Assembly: GCA_016859345.1 (NCBI GenBank)
Contig: CM029121.1
Span: 27,043,027-27,107,026, forward strand
Direction of reading: 5' to 3'
DNA length: 64,000 nt
Source of the DNA: Istiophorus platypterus
Lineage: Eukaryota > Chordata > Actinopteri > Istiophoriformes > Istiophoridae
A program made the translations under genes and the position numbers. The notes under the pieces are model-generated. The model saw nothing but the letters and a program-made list of their open reading frames with translations, made no database searches and was not told the DNA's origin. This document shows, in pieces, positions 22,835-36,376 of the stretch. How positions within the stretch are numbered: the first letter of the stretch is position 1; the number at the start of each line of letters is the position of its first letter.

Positions 22835-25800
22835 GTGACCTGATTTCGGACGTTTGGCTGCCTGCAGAAACACAGTGACGGGTGGGGTGGGGTTGGGGGT
22901 GTGTGGGGCAAACACCTGGCCCGCTGGTCCTCAAATATAGCCGGGTTACATGTGCTATTGTGCGAGCTAAGCCAGGTCATTGGCGCGTTTGGCGGGAATC
23001 CCACATTCAGGACCCTACAGAGACCTGGGGCTTAGGGACCGTGGGCTCGCACAGCCGCCGGAGTTCAGCCTCTGTTGTTTTGCGGAAAGGAGAAATCAAT
23101 CGGGTCTATTTTTTTCCTCCCCCCGCTTTGTCCGAGAAACATGAGATGGCGGACGTCTTGTGAAAATGTTGGCTCCGGAGTCAGAGCGGTGAACTGGGCG
23201 ACCGGGCCACGGCAGAGGTCTATGTTTTGTTCCTGGCATCCAGGGCTTTAAATCTTCTTTCATGAGGAAAGTTTTGCAATTGTTTCCCGCTGTGATTTGA
23301 CGTCCTTGGCTCTGATTTATCAACTTTTAATGACTTCTGTCACCCTGGTTCAAGATCTTTTGACTCCTTTTCTCTGGTTTTATCATCTCTGTTTATTTAT
23401 TTAACCACAAAAAATTCTTCCCAAAGTGGCAAATCTAATTTTTTCAATACTCATTGTTTTTAATGGCCTCTTTAAAAAAAAAAAAGACACGAGAAAACAT
23501 TTAAGAATAGATAATTGAAGAGATAATAGAAGCAAAGGCCCAACCTTGGCACAGCATAAGCAGCAAAAGACAAAACTAGCAACCATAAAAAATACAGATG
23601 AAAATAATTATATAAAGAAATATGAGGCACTACATTCTTACCATGACCATTTTTATGCATAACACTTCTCTTTTTTATTCTAAGAAATTTCCTTGAAAAC
23701 GATTAATATTTATGATCGCAGAATACAAAGGGGCCATTTCTGTGAATATCAAGCTTTATCTGACTCTTCCGATGGTCAAGAACCATCCTTGAGGCTCATA
23801 ACGGAGCCTTTCGTTCCTATTCCGGTGTACACGGGCGCAGAAGATGCGTCTGACAATGAATAAAGTCAAGGCAACTCTAGGAGGAGTTTAAGCCTCCGCT
23901 TGCTGATAGTTTAGGTTGCATTGTTCCACAAAGTAGGAAAAAAAAAGGAGGGAAGAGTATCTGCTTCATTTTCTAGACATATAGTTGTCATCCATGTGTC
24001 CCATGTTGTTCTTGGATGTAGCTGGTGCATGTGCGTCTTGCAGCAGGCGTCATTAGCACAGCAGCATCGAACTTGTAGACAAAGAAAAAGACAGAATATA
24101 GAAGAACACATGCCACAAGTTATAGATTACAGCTTTTTTCAGTGACATATGTTTCATCGCTTTGACACAGAAGGCCTCCAGCTACCACATCGCTCAGGTT
24201 TCATTAACCCTTTTGTAGCTCATTTATTATCAAATATCTTATTTATAAGTCGTATTTTAAGGATTGTTTTACGTACCCTGGAGATGCTGTGCTCCTTTGT
24301 TGTTCTGTGAACACCCTGTATTTTTACAGTCCATTTAAGAAATGCTCCATTTTTTTTTAGACTCTGTCATAACACAGAATTAGGCCTTGGGTAAAACGGG
24401 CGTGTCATTTAATTCCCAGATGACCTCCCTGTGAAAAGTGGCCAGGCAAGGGAAAAGGGACGTAAGGTGGGACGTGGATGAGAACCTGTGAAATGCAGAA
24501 GTTCGAGTCCATAGAACACAGTAGGAACTCAAAGCAGCAATAAAAATCAAAAGACATGCTCTTTAAAGCATCTATAACAATAGCATATTTAGCATCATTT
24601 TAGCATCTATGAGCTTTGTTTTTTTGTTTCTTTCTTTCTTTTTGTGCTACCGTTCACAACTTAACAACATCCCCACTGCTCTCAAGCCTGATGTATTTGG
24701 CTGCTTGTTTTCCGTCAAACCAGCTCTGATAAACCACCCGCACAAACAAAAATACAGCCACTGCCTTAGACGGTGGATGGTTTTATGTCATACTGTATCG
24801 TATGTCATATTGCAGCGGATCGCATAGCAATTTATGGTGATACCACCACTGAGGTGCCGCTGGGCAAGGCACTAAACTTGCAGCTCCGCCATATTCAGTA
24901 GACTCTGCTATAAATATGCGATCAACCCAGCAGAGGATCACAACGAACCAGATGGACCAAATCCCTTGTTTAAAACAGGACAGAAGTGTGCGGACGTGTT
25001 AACCAGTCAGGTCCCACTGTGTATTCGAGCATCTGAACGTGATCCCGAAAAACCGCTAACATGACCCGCAAGGTCGCCCCCTGGATGAATACCTGCGTAT
25101 GAGTCAGGTTTACACAGGGGCCCCCATGGCCCTCCTGCTCCGACGCTGGACGCCTGATCTCTGGGGATCCAGCAGATGCCCGGCGGCAGATTAGCGGAGC
25201 TTTACCGGGGGGGCATGTCGCCTCCTTACAGCTCACGGACTGAAATAGCAACGTACGGCTGGACATAAAGCTCCTATACTGTCCCTGTCCACGAAGGGTG
25301 GTTGTGAAACAGCTAAAATGGGTCGGTGTTCATCCATGACACAGTCGCCATTAGAAGTTTTCGTCTGCTCCAATTTAAATGGCGAATTTGTTAAAGAATG
25401 TGCCAGATTGTTGATTGGGCCACGCCTGAGGTTTCTACCATTGGTCTGGTAGGTTTGTTTTATTCATTCAGCCGCTGTCATTTTCTTCGACACCCCTTTG
25501 GAACGCTTATCGAAAGTTCCCATGAACAGCCACATATGTTGAACAGCCGGAATCAACTCTGACTTTTATCTGCTTCGTCATGACATAACGAGGGAACGGG
25601 CCATGAAACTGATTGTAGTCAGCTGTCCAATTACTTTTGAGCCTCTGAAAATGGAGGGACGATGTATAAAACTGGCTGTAATACTGGACTTGTGCTTCTG
25701 TGTCTCGCCTCCGCCGTCACGAACATCGCGTTGGTGTCACTCTGCAATTACACTACCACACCACTAGTTGGAGGTGGCGTTAAGACGCCACCGCGTTGGC

Positions 25801-26250
25801 TTTCTTCGCTGCTGCTTTCCATGAGTTTGTCACTTCGCAAACGACAGCAACTAAAACCGAGCGCATGTCGAAAAGCAGTTTTAGTTTTCCTGAATTTATT
25901 GCGACGCGGAAACGAAAGATGACGTCAGGGGAGCCGGTCTGTACGACGGCGACGAAGGAGGAGTGGCCGGAAACGCGACGCTACCGAGTCGACCAATCAC
26001 GGGTCTCGCGGTCCGCGTCACGGTCAAAGAACCCCTTGATTTAAGGCTGAAAGTCTGCACTTCAATCACATCTTATTTCATTTGTTTAAAATCCATCGTG
26101 GTGGTGTACAGAGGCATAATTATAAAAACTGTCAGCGTCCAAATACTTCTGTACTTTCTTGAGTCTGTTTAAACCCTTGGTTACTGGTTACTATGGTGAC
26201 CACTGGATATTAACTCCTGTTTGTTGACTTACTTCCTGTTGAAGCTTGGC
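22835..26250. other. Intergenic spacer between ASB15-like copy B and iqub
   Basis: No coding exon was recognised. In human, NDUFA5 lies at the matching place; I searched by eye for its product and did not find it. The stretch includes a G-rich patch (22880-22910), a SINE-tail-like fragment near 24840-24935 (GGGCAAGGCACTAAACTTGC), a CpG-rich patch at 25690-26040 with a perfect CRE at 25920-25927, and otherwise plain AT-rich DNA. Confidence 0.55.
25920..25927. promoter_or_regulatory. Perfect CRE (TGACGTCA) in a CpG-rich patch
   Basis: The palindrome TGACGTCA lies in a locally GC/CpG-rich stretch about 1 kb upstream of the iqub start codon. It could belong to a distal element or an unrecognised promoter. 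Confidence 0.4.
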
Positions 26251-26254
26251 AGTG

Positions 26255-26590
26255 TGTGTGTGTGTGTGGGGGGGGCCCTGACCCCTGACCCCTGACCCCT
26301 CCGCTACGCCCCTGTCCACTGGGTGTGTGTGTGTGGGGGGGGCCCTGACCCCTGACCCTCCCCCTGTCCACTGGGGGGGCCCTGACCCCTGACCCCTGAG
26401 GGGCCCTGACCCCTGACCCCTGACCCCTCCGCTACGCCCCTGTCCACTGGGTGTGTGTGTGTGTGGGGGGGGCCCTGACCCCTGACCCCTGACCCCTCCG
26501 CTACGCCCCTGTCCACTGGGTGTGTGTGTGTGGGGGGGGCCCTGACCCCTGACCCCTGACCCCTCCGCTACGCCCCTGTCCACTGGGACG
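26255..26590. repeat. G/C-rich minisatellite upstream of iqub
   Basis: About five imperfect units of roughly 60-75 bp. Each has a GTGTGTG run, a G run, GGCCC, two to three TGACCCC heptamers and CCGCTACGCCCCTGTCCACT. One unit is shortened. The unit ends about 115 bp before the iqub X-box. Confidence 0.92.
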
Positions 26591-26704
26591 TTAAACAAGG
26601 CTTTTAAAAATGGCCGCGGGAACCCGGAAATTCACGTCACGTCTCGAACGACCACGTACGCGGAGTGACGTGTCCGGTTGCTACGGCAGCGCGTAAACTC
26701 TGCC

Positions 26705-26718
26705 GTTGCCTGGAAACC
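26705..26718 (+). promoter_or_regulatory. RFX X-box in the iqub promoter
   Basis: GTTGCCTGGAAACC matches the inverted-repeat X-box (GTTGCC, 1-nt spacer, GGAAAC) bound by RFX factors at ciliary genes. It lies about 235 bp upstream of the iqub ATG in a CpG-rich region. A half-site-like GTTGCTACGGCAGC is about 25 bp further upstream. Confidence 0.7.
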
Positions 26719-26951
26719 GAGACGACGCTCGGAGTTAACGGCGTCGGCTGCGCTGCGCTAACGGAGAATCCGTCAGATAAGGAAACAGAGGAGGCGGTCG
26801 AGTAAAACAAGGTTAAAGACGAGTCAAACGACTGACGGCGGAGCCACCGTGTCCGTCGGTGACTCGGCGCTCTGGCGGATGTAAAGCGCCTTTCTTTTAG
26901 CTTCAGGTCAGTGAGAAAGCTAACGGGTTAGCGTCAGCTGCTGAGTGAAGA

Positions 26952-29900
26952 ATGTCGGAGCGGAGAGAGGATGAAGGGCAGGAGGGGACAGAGGAGGAGG
27001 AGGAGGAGGAGGGTAACAGGGCGACGAGCCCACAGCGAGGCGGAGGTTCTGCTGAGGAGCCGCCGCAGGACGACAGAGAGCCGGGGGTCGTTAGGTTCAC
27101 CCCAGGTGAGTCCAGGTCCACCCAGGTGAGGCAGGGTTTGAGTTTAGACTGGCCGCTGTGACTCGTCTCAGTCAGGTTTAACCCTGGCGAGTCCGCTGTG
27201 ACCCCAGGTGAGTCCACTATGACTCGGCTCAGTCAGGTTTAACCCTCGTGAGTTCGCTTTGACCCCAGGTGAGTCCAGATTGACTGGACGTCCCGGCATT
27301 GTTTCGGTATTAAATCCTTAGGAGTAAATACTGATGGATAAATTCCAAACTTAAAAAGATGGAAGAAAATCTTGTTTTCAATATAAGAGAAGTTCAGAAC
27401 AGTGAAGCGCTGCTTCTTCAACCTCAATTACAGTTGCAGACATCCTATAATGCATTTTATAAGAAAAAAAAATGATTGTCTTGGTCTTCTGTTCGACAGC
27501 GATATTTTCGCTGATATCCAGATGTGTCCTCTCATCTGTCTGGGCTGTGTAGATTTGCAGAAGGAGACGGAAGGAACTGGAACTCAGACTGATCTGCCCG
27601 ACGACACCCAGCAGCTCGGAGAGCGTCAGACAACAGAAAATGTCGCAGACTCATTAGAAACTGGTGAGAAAATCTCAAAGATCCTGCACCTGACATATTA
27701 AAAAAAACAAAAAAAACCTAAAATCCCAAGTTCACTGGCTGATATTGTTAAGACAGGGGGGTGGAAATATGAGTTATGGGTGTTGTAATTTGGTTTTCTC
27801 TGACACGTGTACACATGGGTCCTACTGAGACTGGATTTTTTAGGATGATGGACATTGGAGAGAATATATGCTGACAGTCATAGTTGATCATTCGGTGATT
27901 GGCAGGTGTATTTAATTTGTGTATGTCACAATTGATATGGGTTTTATGGGGTAAATCTTATCTGTCCAGACTGTCCAGATGTGCAGGAGACCGAGGAAGA
28001 GGCTGAAACTCAAGTTGATCTGCCTCAAGCGACACAAAATGTTGGAAACTCCACAGCAACAGGTGAGACTCCGATTTATAGATTAAAAAAAAAAAAATAC
28101 AAAAATGACCCTAAAAACAGTCTTCAATATCTTGTATCTAATACCATTCATCACCAATAGTTTTAAATAAACCAGTATACCAATGTACAAAATATACAGT
28201 GATATACAATAAAAAATATACAATATATAGTGTTTTACCGTCAGTTTTTCTACTTAATCTCTTGTGTGTCATATTCTTGGTTTTGATTTTTTTTCATTTT
28301 GGGTTGATGGAGATTTGTAACTGTACTGTTTTACTGTCTGTGGTGCAAATGTAAACTTTTGTTGGAGATATTTTTATCAAGCAAATTCCATCAATTTTTC
28401 CGGTCTGTTTACATATTTTGTCACTACACTGTTTATTAATATCTATATGGACTCTAGTAAAAGCAGCTATTGCAAAGGTAACAAGTCATGGGGATCCAAA
28501 TAACAGATAAATACTGGTGAAGAAAATAATCAAAAGAAAAGAAAAATATATTAAAATGTGACAATAACAGGATGGTAGGCATAAAACTGAGGGATGGTAT
28601 GAGATAAATCTTTAGAAAAAAAAAATCATAAAAACTTTTCTAAAGAGGTCATAAACCCTCATTATCACACTGGTTCTGATGCTGCCTGATAGGATTCATT
28701 CAGTTTTATCTTCCAAATGAAATTCTGTTGATGTTTCCATGTCATAGTTTTTCCATTGTAAAGATAAAACCTGACACATCAGATTTTAGCTCACTAAGAC
28801 AGATCTGTAGACAGTGACACATTCTCAAATCCATCTGTCATTGATCGTTCAGGTTCATTTTAATTTCAGTTTTCTGTATATTTGCACGCCAATATAATAA
28901 CGCCATCCAGATCATACTCATGTAATCTGGGACTGACACATACTTTATTTCTGGGCAATGTGACACAGGATTCATACAACATGATGATTGACATCTTGTT
29001 AAAGTGCTAACAAGTGAAAGGACACTGTGGAGATTTATGATTTGAAAGTAATTCACTTATTGTCTGAGAATTAAAAAGTTTAAATTTATCAAAAAATGGA
29101 AAATTAGACTTAATATATAAAACCTTTATAATGATGCCTCTAAATTCACTTTATCAGTCATAAAAAAGTCTGTTTTTTGTGTTTATCTCATAAAAAGTAA
29201 TATAATTTCAATCAGGAAAAACAGAGAGTCATGATAAAATCCCACAACATAAAAAACCCCAGAAAGATATCAGAGGTAAACCCGTCTCTGTCTCTGACCG
29301 CAGTGAAGGTGGTGCTGGTGCCGGAGGGTCACGTGATGACAGTGGCATTCGCCATTGGTCTCAGCATCCAGGAGCTGAAGATCCACCTCGCTGCGGAGCT
29401 CAGGGTCCCTGAGGAGGTGCTGCAGGTCTCTCTGGACGGTATGTCGGGGCGTCCTTCCGACAAACTCTGCGAGATGTTTGTTTCTCTCTGGCGGGAGAAG
29501 GGTTCAACAAGCTGAGTGAGCGATGACTAAATCGTGGGAACCGTAAATCCCAGGCGGACGCTCGCCTGTCAACACAAACATGCCCACAGTCAATCTAAGC
29601 AGAGCACAACATTTTGATGTGGCTGCCAGGACACATTTCCAGACTCATTCCCCCTGTTTGGAAGATGTAAAAGTAAAGTGATGAGGTTTAAATTGATATG
29701 ATTTATATCAGCTGTTAACAATATGTTGGAAAGCATGAAAGCAGACAGAATTCCTAACACAGGTGTTTCTCATCAGCTTTTGTCATGAAGAAGGAAAACA
29801 ATAAGGATAAACTTTGTCCACATTGCCAGAGTTTTCCTCCCTGTAAACTGACAGTGAACTCAAGAGCAAATTATATTTTTCTGTTTGACTGACAACATGT

Positions 29901-32900
29901 TTGACTGATGACTGTCACCAGTTTTTCATTTCTTGCCTGTCGAAATCTGTCCATCTTCGTCAAACCTCATATTCCCCCACCCCCCCTGGGCCATTCACAG
30001 TTTGGGAGGCATGCAGTAGAAAAAAAGACTAAATGAGCTTTTCAGAGCTGCACTTAGTGTGGAAAAGTAATTCTGGGTGTTCAAATTTTTTTCTGGGAAA
30101 AAATGGCATATTTTATTATATTCCTGCAGGGTCAAACCACAGCAGGAGGATTTATTTAACATGCGACAAGAAAAACAACTAACAACAATCTCATGTGGAT
30201 TTCTTGCATCTAAGTAAAGTGAAAAACACGTAAGAAACAGTTGAAAACATGAATCTTTGGTGGAAAAATTACATATGCAGCAAAAACAAAATGTACTTTT
30301 TTTCTTTTTTTTGTTCCTCATTAAGTTAAAGTCATCAGCACAGAGTAAAATATATCAAATGTTGCCTGAACACTCATGTTAAATGATGTTTTTGACCTGT
30401 CACTAGTCCCTGTGGGGGGTGTCAGGCTGTGACAAATGACAAATCTGCTGGGCCTCATGACAAGCGGTGCCAACATTGAGCCCACTGCTGTAAGAAGCAG
30501 TGATTTTTAAAAATTATTCTGTTGTGTTTATTAGGCAGGGTCCTGGAGGAGAGGCAGAGCCTGATGGAGCTCGGCGTCCGGCCTCACGGCTCCACCCGGC
30601 TGGAGATGAGCTCCAGCGACCCGACCACCCACCCGCTCCGCCCCCTTCGCCCCCCGGAGCACGACCACATGCCGGACGTCATCACCGTCCGAGTCCAAAC
30701 AGGTACGAACATCCCGCCCTCTCTGACAGACCGTGTAGTTTACTGAGAGTTTTCCTTTTCTAGTTTGCGTCAAATCTTCCACATTTTTTTTCTAATTTAC
30801 TGGTGATAATGTAAATACAAGATTGTTGCAAATCAAAGTGATTTATGTCAAAAACAAAGCAGTGGCTGTCGAATAGAAGTCACTTGTTAATGAGATGTTT
30901 TTCCACAACAACAGCACTTCAACCATAAAAGAAGCAGCTCACTGTTTATCATGTGCTGACGATCCTCATATGTATTTTAGAGCATATGAGACATTTATCT
31001 ATTTTTCCTATGTTAGATATGATGGCTGAAGTTTACCACTTGAATAATTATGGATTTAGTGTTTAATTATGATTGATTATAACTGTCAATTATAATTATC
31101 ATGATCAATAATAAGAATTTTATTCAAATAAGTTAACATAACCTGAAATTAAATTGATACATTTGGAATAGATATTATAAACTAATTTCTTATATTTTTA
31201 TTTAAAAATACATGAATAAACTAACAATAAAAACATATAAAATAAAGACACTAAAAAATCAATTTTTCATTCATTGGTTAATTCATATTAACTGAAAATT
31301 TTGTTAATGTATTTAATGGGATGTTTTTATTGTAACAGTTTTTAATCATTCCTCATTGAAATGCAAATCAATTTTTTATTTTATTTATTATAATCACACC
31401 CTGCAGAAAGACCACATTTACAACCAAAATGACAAAGAATACACAAATTTGAAAAGAGACATGAAAAAATAGTATAATATTAGACTAAACTTTCACTGTT
31501 GCAAGTTAGAAATATAATTGTGTTGTTTTATTTTATAGAATAGAACAAAGAGCAGCTACTTTTGATTGTTTTCTTATTTTCGAAAATTGAATCATTCATT
31601 TTATGTTGGATTTTTGGACCTGACACTGAATGAAAGAAAAACTGTTTACAGTTTACGAAGTGACTGTAAATTTCCACACGTTTTAATATCAATGAAACTC
31701 GTCACGATTGTCTCTCTGACATCCAGATGACGAAGCGTTCCAGGAAGTGGTGGTGGAGATCGAGCGCCCCCCCCAGCAGAAGGCCTTCCTGGGTGGCTAC
31801 AGACACCGGCTGACGGGGGCAGAGTACCACCACGCCGCCGTCCAGACCCTGCCCGAGAGGAGACCCGAAAGGGGAGTGATCGTCTTCAGCCGCGACACGC
31901 AGGTACATGACAGGGCTTCGAAGCAAAAACATCACACTAAAGAAAGACACAATAAAAATAGAAAAATATTGTAAAAAAAAAACAAAACATGAAACTAAAC
32001 AGATTAACATCAGCTGAAGAGACAAGAGCTGCAGGTTGAAGCTAGATGTGTGTGTGGTGCAGTTAAACGTCGCTCATTACAGCATAACAGTGTTTTTCAT
32101 TCAGGCATGAGGCACAACATGGCGCCTATGGGCAAATTAAACCAGGTAATTACAGAGAGGGAAGCTTCTTGAACCAGGAGACGCAGGACGAGCGGTCACA
32201 GGAACAACCTACTCCTTGGGGTCACTTTCACCATAATTAAATCTGCTTTGTTTGATCCATTTAAAGAAAAAAACGGCAGTACGGTTCAAGAATTTGCACA
32301 GTCGACATTCACTTACTATACATCACCCCTGTTCAAATCCACCACTTTTAAATCTGACTCCTTTGATTTCCACAATTTTTATTTCTACAATATTTAGTCA
32401 ACTTTATTTCTTAATTTTCTCAGTTAAAATAAAAGTCTGTAGTTTCTGTTGCTGCTTGACGTGCCACAGCCCCTGGATTTTACTATGGAAAACATAAATA
32501 ATGATGTGGCCTCGCTCAGGCAGAATCGACAATTCCCTGAATCAAACCCGGAAAACATCCTTTCACATCGGACTACATTTATAATTTGAGGATGCTTTTT
32601 CTCAGCAAAGTTCCCCGGGTAACTCAGAGAACCAGCTCCTTGGAAAAGATCTGAGAGCTCCACTGGGTTATGATTTTCATTCCTGCCGAACAATAAGGAA
32701 TCTGTCATATATTTTCCAGGGAATTCTCGCCAAAGCAGAAGCGTCTCTGTTTGTTGCCCACAACCGTTCGTCTGTGGGATTATTTTTTTCTATGAGTTTT
32801 TTTTTTTTGTTTGTTTGTTTTTTACATGACATTGTCACACAGCAGCAGGAATCGATGAGAACGTCTCCTGACCGAGAGCCGTTCTGCACAAGGCTTAAAC

Positions 32901-35900
32901 AAGAGGCATGGGATCAATAACCTAATTGATTATTAAAATTCTCCTGCTGTGGCAACAGGATCTCAGTAAGTTTCAGATAAGATAACTGTTATTGTGTTTT
33001 TCTCCATTTTAAAAAGAATACAAGGGAATACAAAGAAAAAGGAACATACACTGATGAACATGAAAGATGAAACATTATTAACCGAGTAAATATTATTTCG
33101 TATTGGACTATAAAATCCTGGAAATCTCAGAGTGTGATGTTTCCTGAGAAGAAATTATTTTTAATTCACAGGAAAAACTTTGGCCTTAATAAGTAACCGG
33201 TGTTTTGTTCTTTTTTTTGTTTTCTTGTGGTCGTGGTGGAGTTTGGTTTAAGACACTTAGTTATAAGTGTGTGTGTGCGTGTGTGTGTTGTTATGCAGGT
33301 ATCTCTCTACTCCGCACATGCATGACTCCCACACACTCTCTCTCTCTCTCTCTCTCTAATGATGGCGGCCGGCTCATTACAGATGTACATAAATGAGGAC
33401 TCACACCGCTGTGGTAATGAGACCTCGTTGGCTTTCTGTTGCTGCTCGGTGTCGTCAGCACCACGGCGAGACGACCTGTCACCCTGGCGAAGAGCAGCAG
33501 CCAGTCAGCCTCGTCATCCTCCTGCCTCTCTTCCCTCTGAGCTCTTATTTCTTCCAACAGCACATCAGACATTATCCACTGCCGTTATAGGATCTTTTTT
33601 TTTTTTTAATGATTTCTTTAGAAGGCGGCCAGGGTTTGAACCCATAGCTAATTTGAGAATCAGGTAGAAGCTCTGTTGTCTGATGTTCTTTTTTTTTCAA
33701 ACGGCGGTCGTGACACCTGTCGGATAATCCGATGGATTTTCCGGCAGGTCAGGAATTTTGCTCGGCTGTCTGCGGTAGGAGCAGTTCCACCGTCTGATTC
33801 CCCAACATGGCTGCTGTCAAAAGATCTGTTAATTTAAACTGTAGCGAGCTTGTTTTGATTCCGTTGCAGTGTTGGTTTCTATGTTGTGTCTGCTGCAATA
33901 AGAAAGACAATAAAAGATAAACCAGACTTTCCACATCTTCCAGTCATCAATACGACAACATTCTTGTTCCCTGTCCTTTTTTTTAAAAGTAGAGTTACAC
34001 AGAGTCCCACCGTCCTTTTATATTTATGAAGACGGAGCCTTTATCCAGTGAGTTCAAAGTTCAAGCTCTGCCTTCACACAGGCTCTCTGATTGGATGTTT
34101 CATACAGCGTTGCACTCTGGGACTCGTAGTGGACTGTTCCTCTGAAGTTTTCATGGACACGATCCTTTTTTTTTTCCCATGATTCAAATAAGAGAGGTTC
34201 ATGTTTATTACAGTGCTACAATGGACAGTAATCCTCTATGCTGAGCTCCTCTTTTAGTTTCTAGTCATGTCTGTGGTCTTTTAATATTATAAAGTGGCAC
34301 TTATGTGCTACGTGTACCATCTAAATGCGTATAAATGTGTATAATGTCCCTAAGCCCTTTAAAAGGTCGCCGATAATAAACGTTTGACTGGGTCTAAATA
34401 CATTTTTTTCGAGGCTGCTTGACCGTCATCGATCTCCTTCACCGGCCTAGAAAATGCAAAACGTTTCCTTGCTGCTCGCTGCTCCGGTGCTGAATCCCAG
34501 TTAACAACCTGAAGCCCGTGGCGTCGGCGGCAGCTCCACAGACGTCTCGTTTCCCCTGTATCACACAGCTCATCCATATTGGCTCGCGGCTCATGTCCCC
34601 AGGGCAGGAGGCTCGTCTTCCCTCCAGCAAAATCATGAAATGTGATCCATTTTTCCTCAGTTTTAGTTGCTCAAAATTGTAGAAAGGTTTTTTCTACATC
34701 GGTTGACCTGAATTAGTTGTATTTGATATTCAACCAGGGAGACTCATTTGTCTCTGATCCCTTGTTCAAAGGAAAGATGGATGGATATGGGACATTTCAT
34801 CCACTACATGTTTTCTTTTATTTGGTTTTTTAAAACATTTCTAGAGAGAAAAGCATCTCTCTTCTGTTCATTTTATTAATTAAATCAGTGTCGTTGTCTT
34901 TGTCTCTGTGTCTCTGTCAGACAGTGGAGCTGAGGACTCGGGCCCAGCAGTGTCCGGTCAGCGTCTCCACCCAGATGACCGGGGTCGGCTGCCACGTCTC
35001 CTGCGTGAACGACAAGCTGGTCGTCCCTGGCAACTATGTCACCGCCGACGAGTACCAGAGCCGGAGGCTGAGAGCTGTGGGTGGACGCCGAGCGTGCGCG
35101 TGTGTGACTGAATGGCATGATGAATTTTTTTTGAATTCCACCTAATGAGCCATGATCTTCAATTCCCGAGATTCAAAACAGATTCTTTATCGTTCAGCAG
35201 GTAATCGATTGTTCAGTTTTGATGCTGCAGCAAGGGTCATTGTCTTCCTCAGGTGACCATGAAATATCCATACATAATTTTAGTTTTGACTTATCTTGTT
35301 TTGGGCTAAAAGACAAGTGATGCCATTATAATTCGGCGTCATCGTTACCGGAAAAAAATTATTTGTTAAGTTTTTTGTTTTTTGCTTTGTGGCAGTAGCA
35401 TACGCTGATTCTTGGAAATTTCTTAATCTGAATAACAAACAGAAACAAAAACGTCCATGTCGGAGCAGACCGATGTGACATGACCTCGGACATAATGTGA
35501 CCACAATTGGAAATGATTAATATTAATCCTTAATTAACATGTCATATTCTTAATTAAATTTTGAATAATTAAGAATCAAAAATGAAGAATTGTTCCTTTT
35601 AAAATTCCAGTTCAATAATTAAAAAAAAAACAAACAAAAATGGTCAGAAAATAAAGTCTCTTTTTTCATTAAAAGTTGACAGTCGGAAGATAAATGATTT
35701 TCATCAGTAACTTGAAAATGAGAATTACCTCCTGTGTGAAAACGATTTCCCTTTCTCACAGTCAGTCTCTAATGTGGATAAATGCAGAGTCTGCACAGTA
35801 TAATGGCACAGATGAATGTTAGAAGTCATTAAAATTCATAATTCAACTTCTCCCCAAATTCTCACGTTAGAAAATTAATAGTTTTGGCAAGTCAATTAGG

Positions 35901-36320
35901 ACATATCCTTTGAATATGACACAAAAATATATATAATAGAGCAAATGAACCTACTTTTTCAAGGATTAAAGTTGGACTTTTTCTTTTGCCATGTCTTGTT
36001 GCTGTCCTCTGCCGTGGTGACCCCCTCCCTTGTTGCCCACGGCAGGTGATCCGTCTGCAGTCATTTGCCCGCCGCTGGCTGGCCCAGCAGGCGGTGGATC
36101 GGCTGAGGAGGGACCGGGACCGGCGGTTGGCCTGGCTGGAGCTGCAGGACAGGCAGCGGAGGGAGGAGAAGGAGGAGCAGCTTAGGGACCGGCGCCGGCG
36201 CTGGATGAACCCGCAGCGGAGGGAGGACTTCAACCTGCTGTACCAGGCCCTGGAGAGTAGGTTGGGGGGGACGTGAGAAGGTCTCACTTGTTGTTCATCT
36301 GTGAGGGATGTTGATAGATA

Positions 36321-36376
<56 letters not shown>

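Noticed and set aside
24970..25266. 98-codon minus-strand frame in the copy B-iqub spacer
   Set aside because: No recognisable domain, no splice context and ordinary composition; possibly a repeat fragment but not supported as a gene.
26255..26590. Spaced direct repeats as a CRISPR array
   Set aside because: Units are adjacent with low-complexity variation and no spacers; the locus is vertebrate.
26191..26598. Gly/Ser/His/Thr-rich minus-strand frame
   Set aside because: Reading of the G/C-rich minisatellite upstream of iqub.
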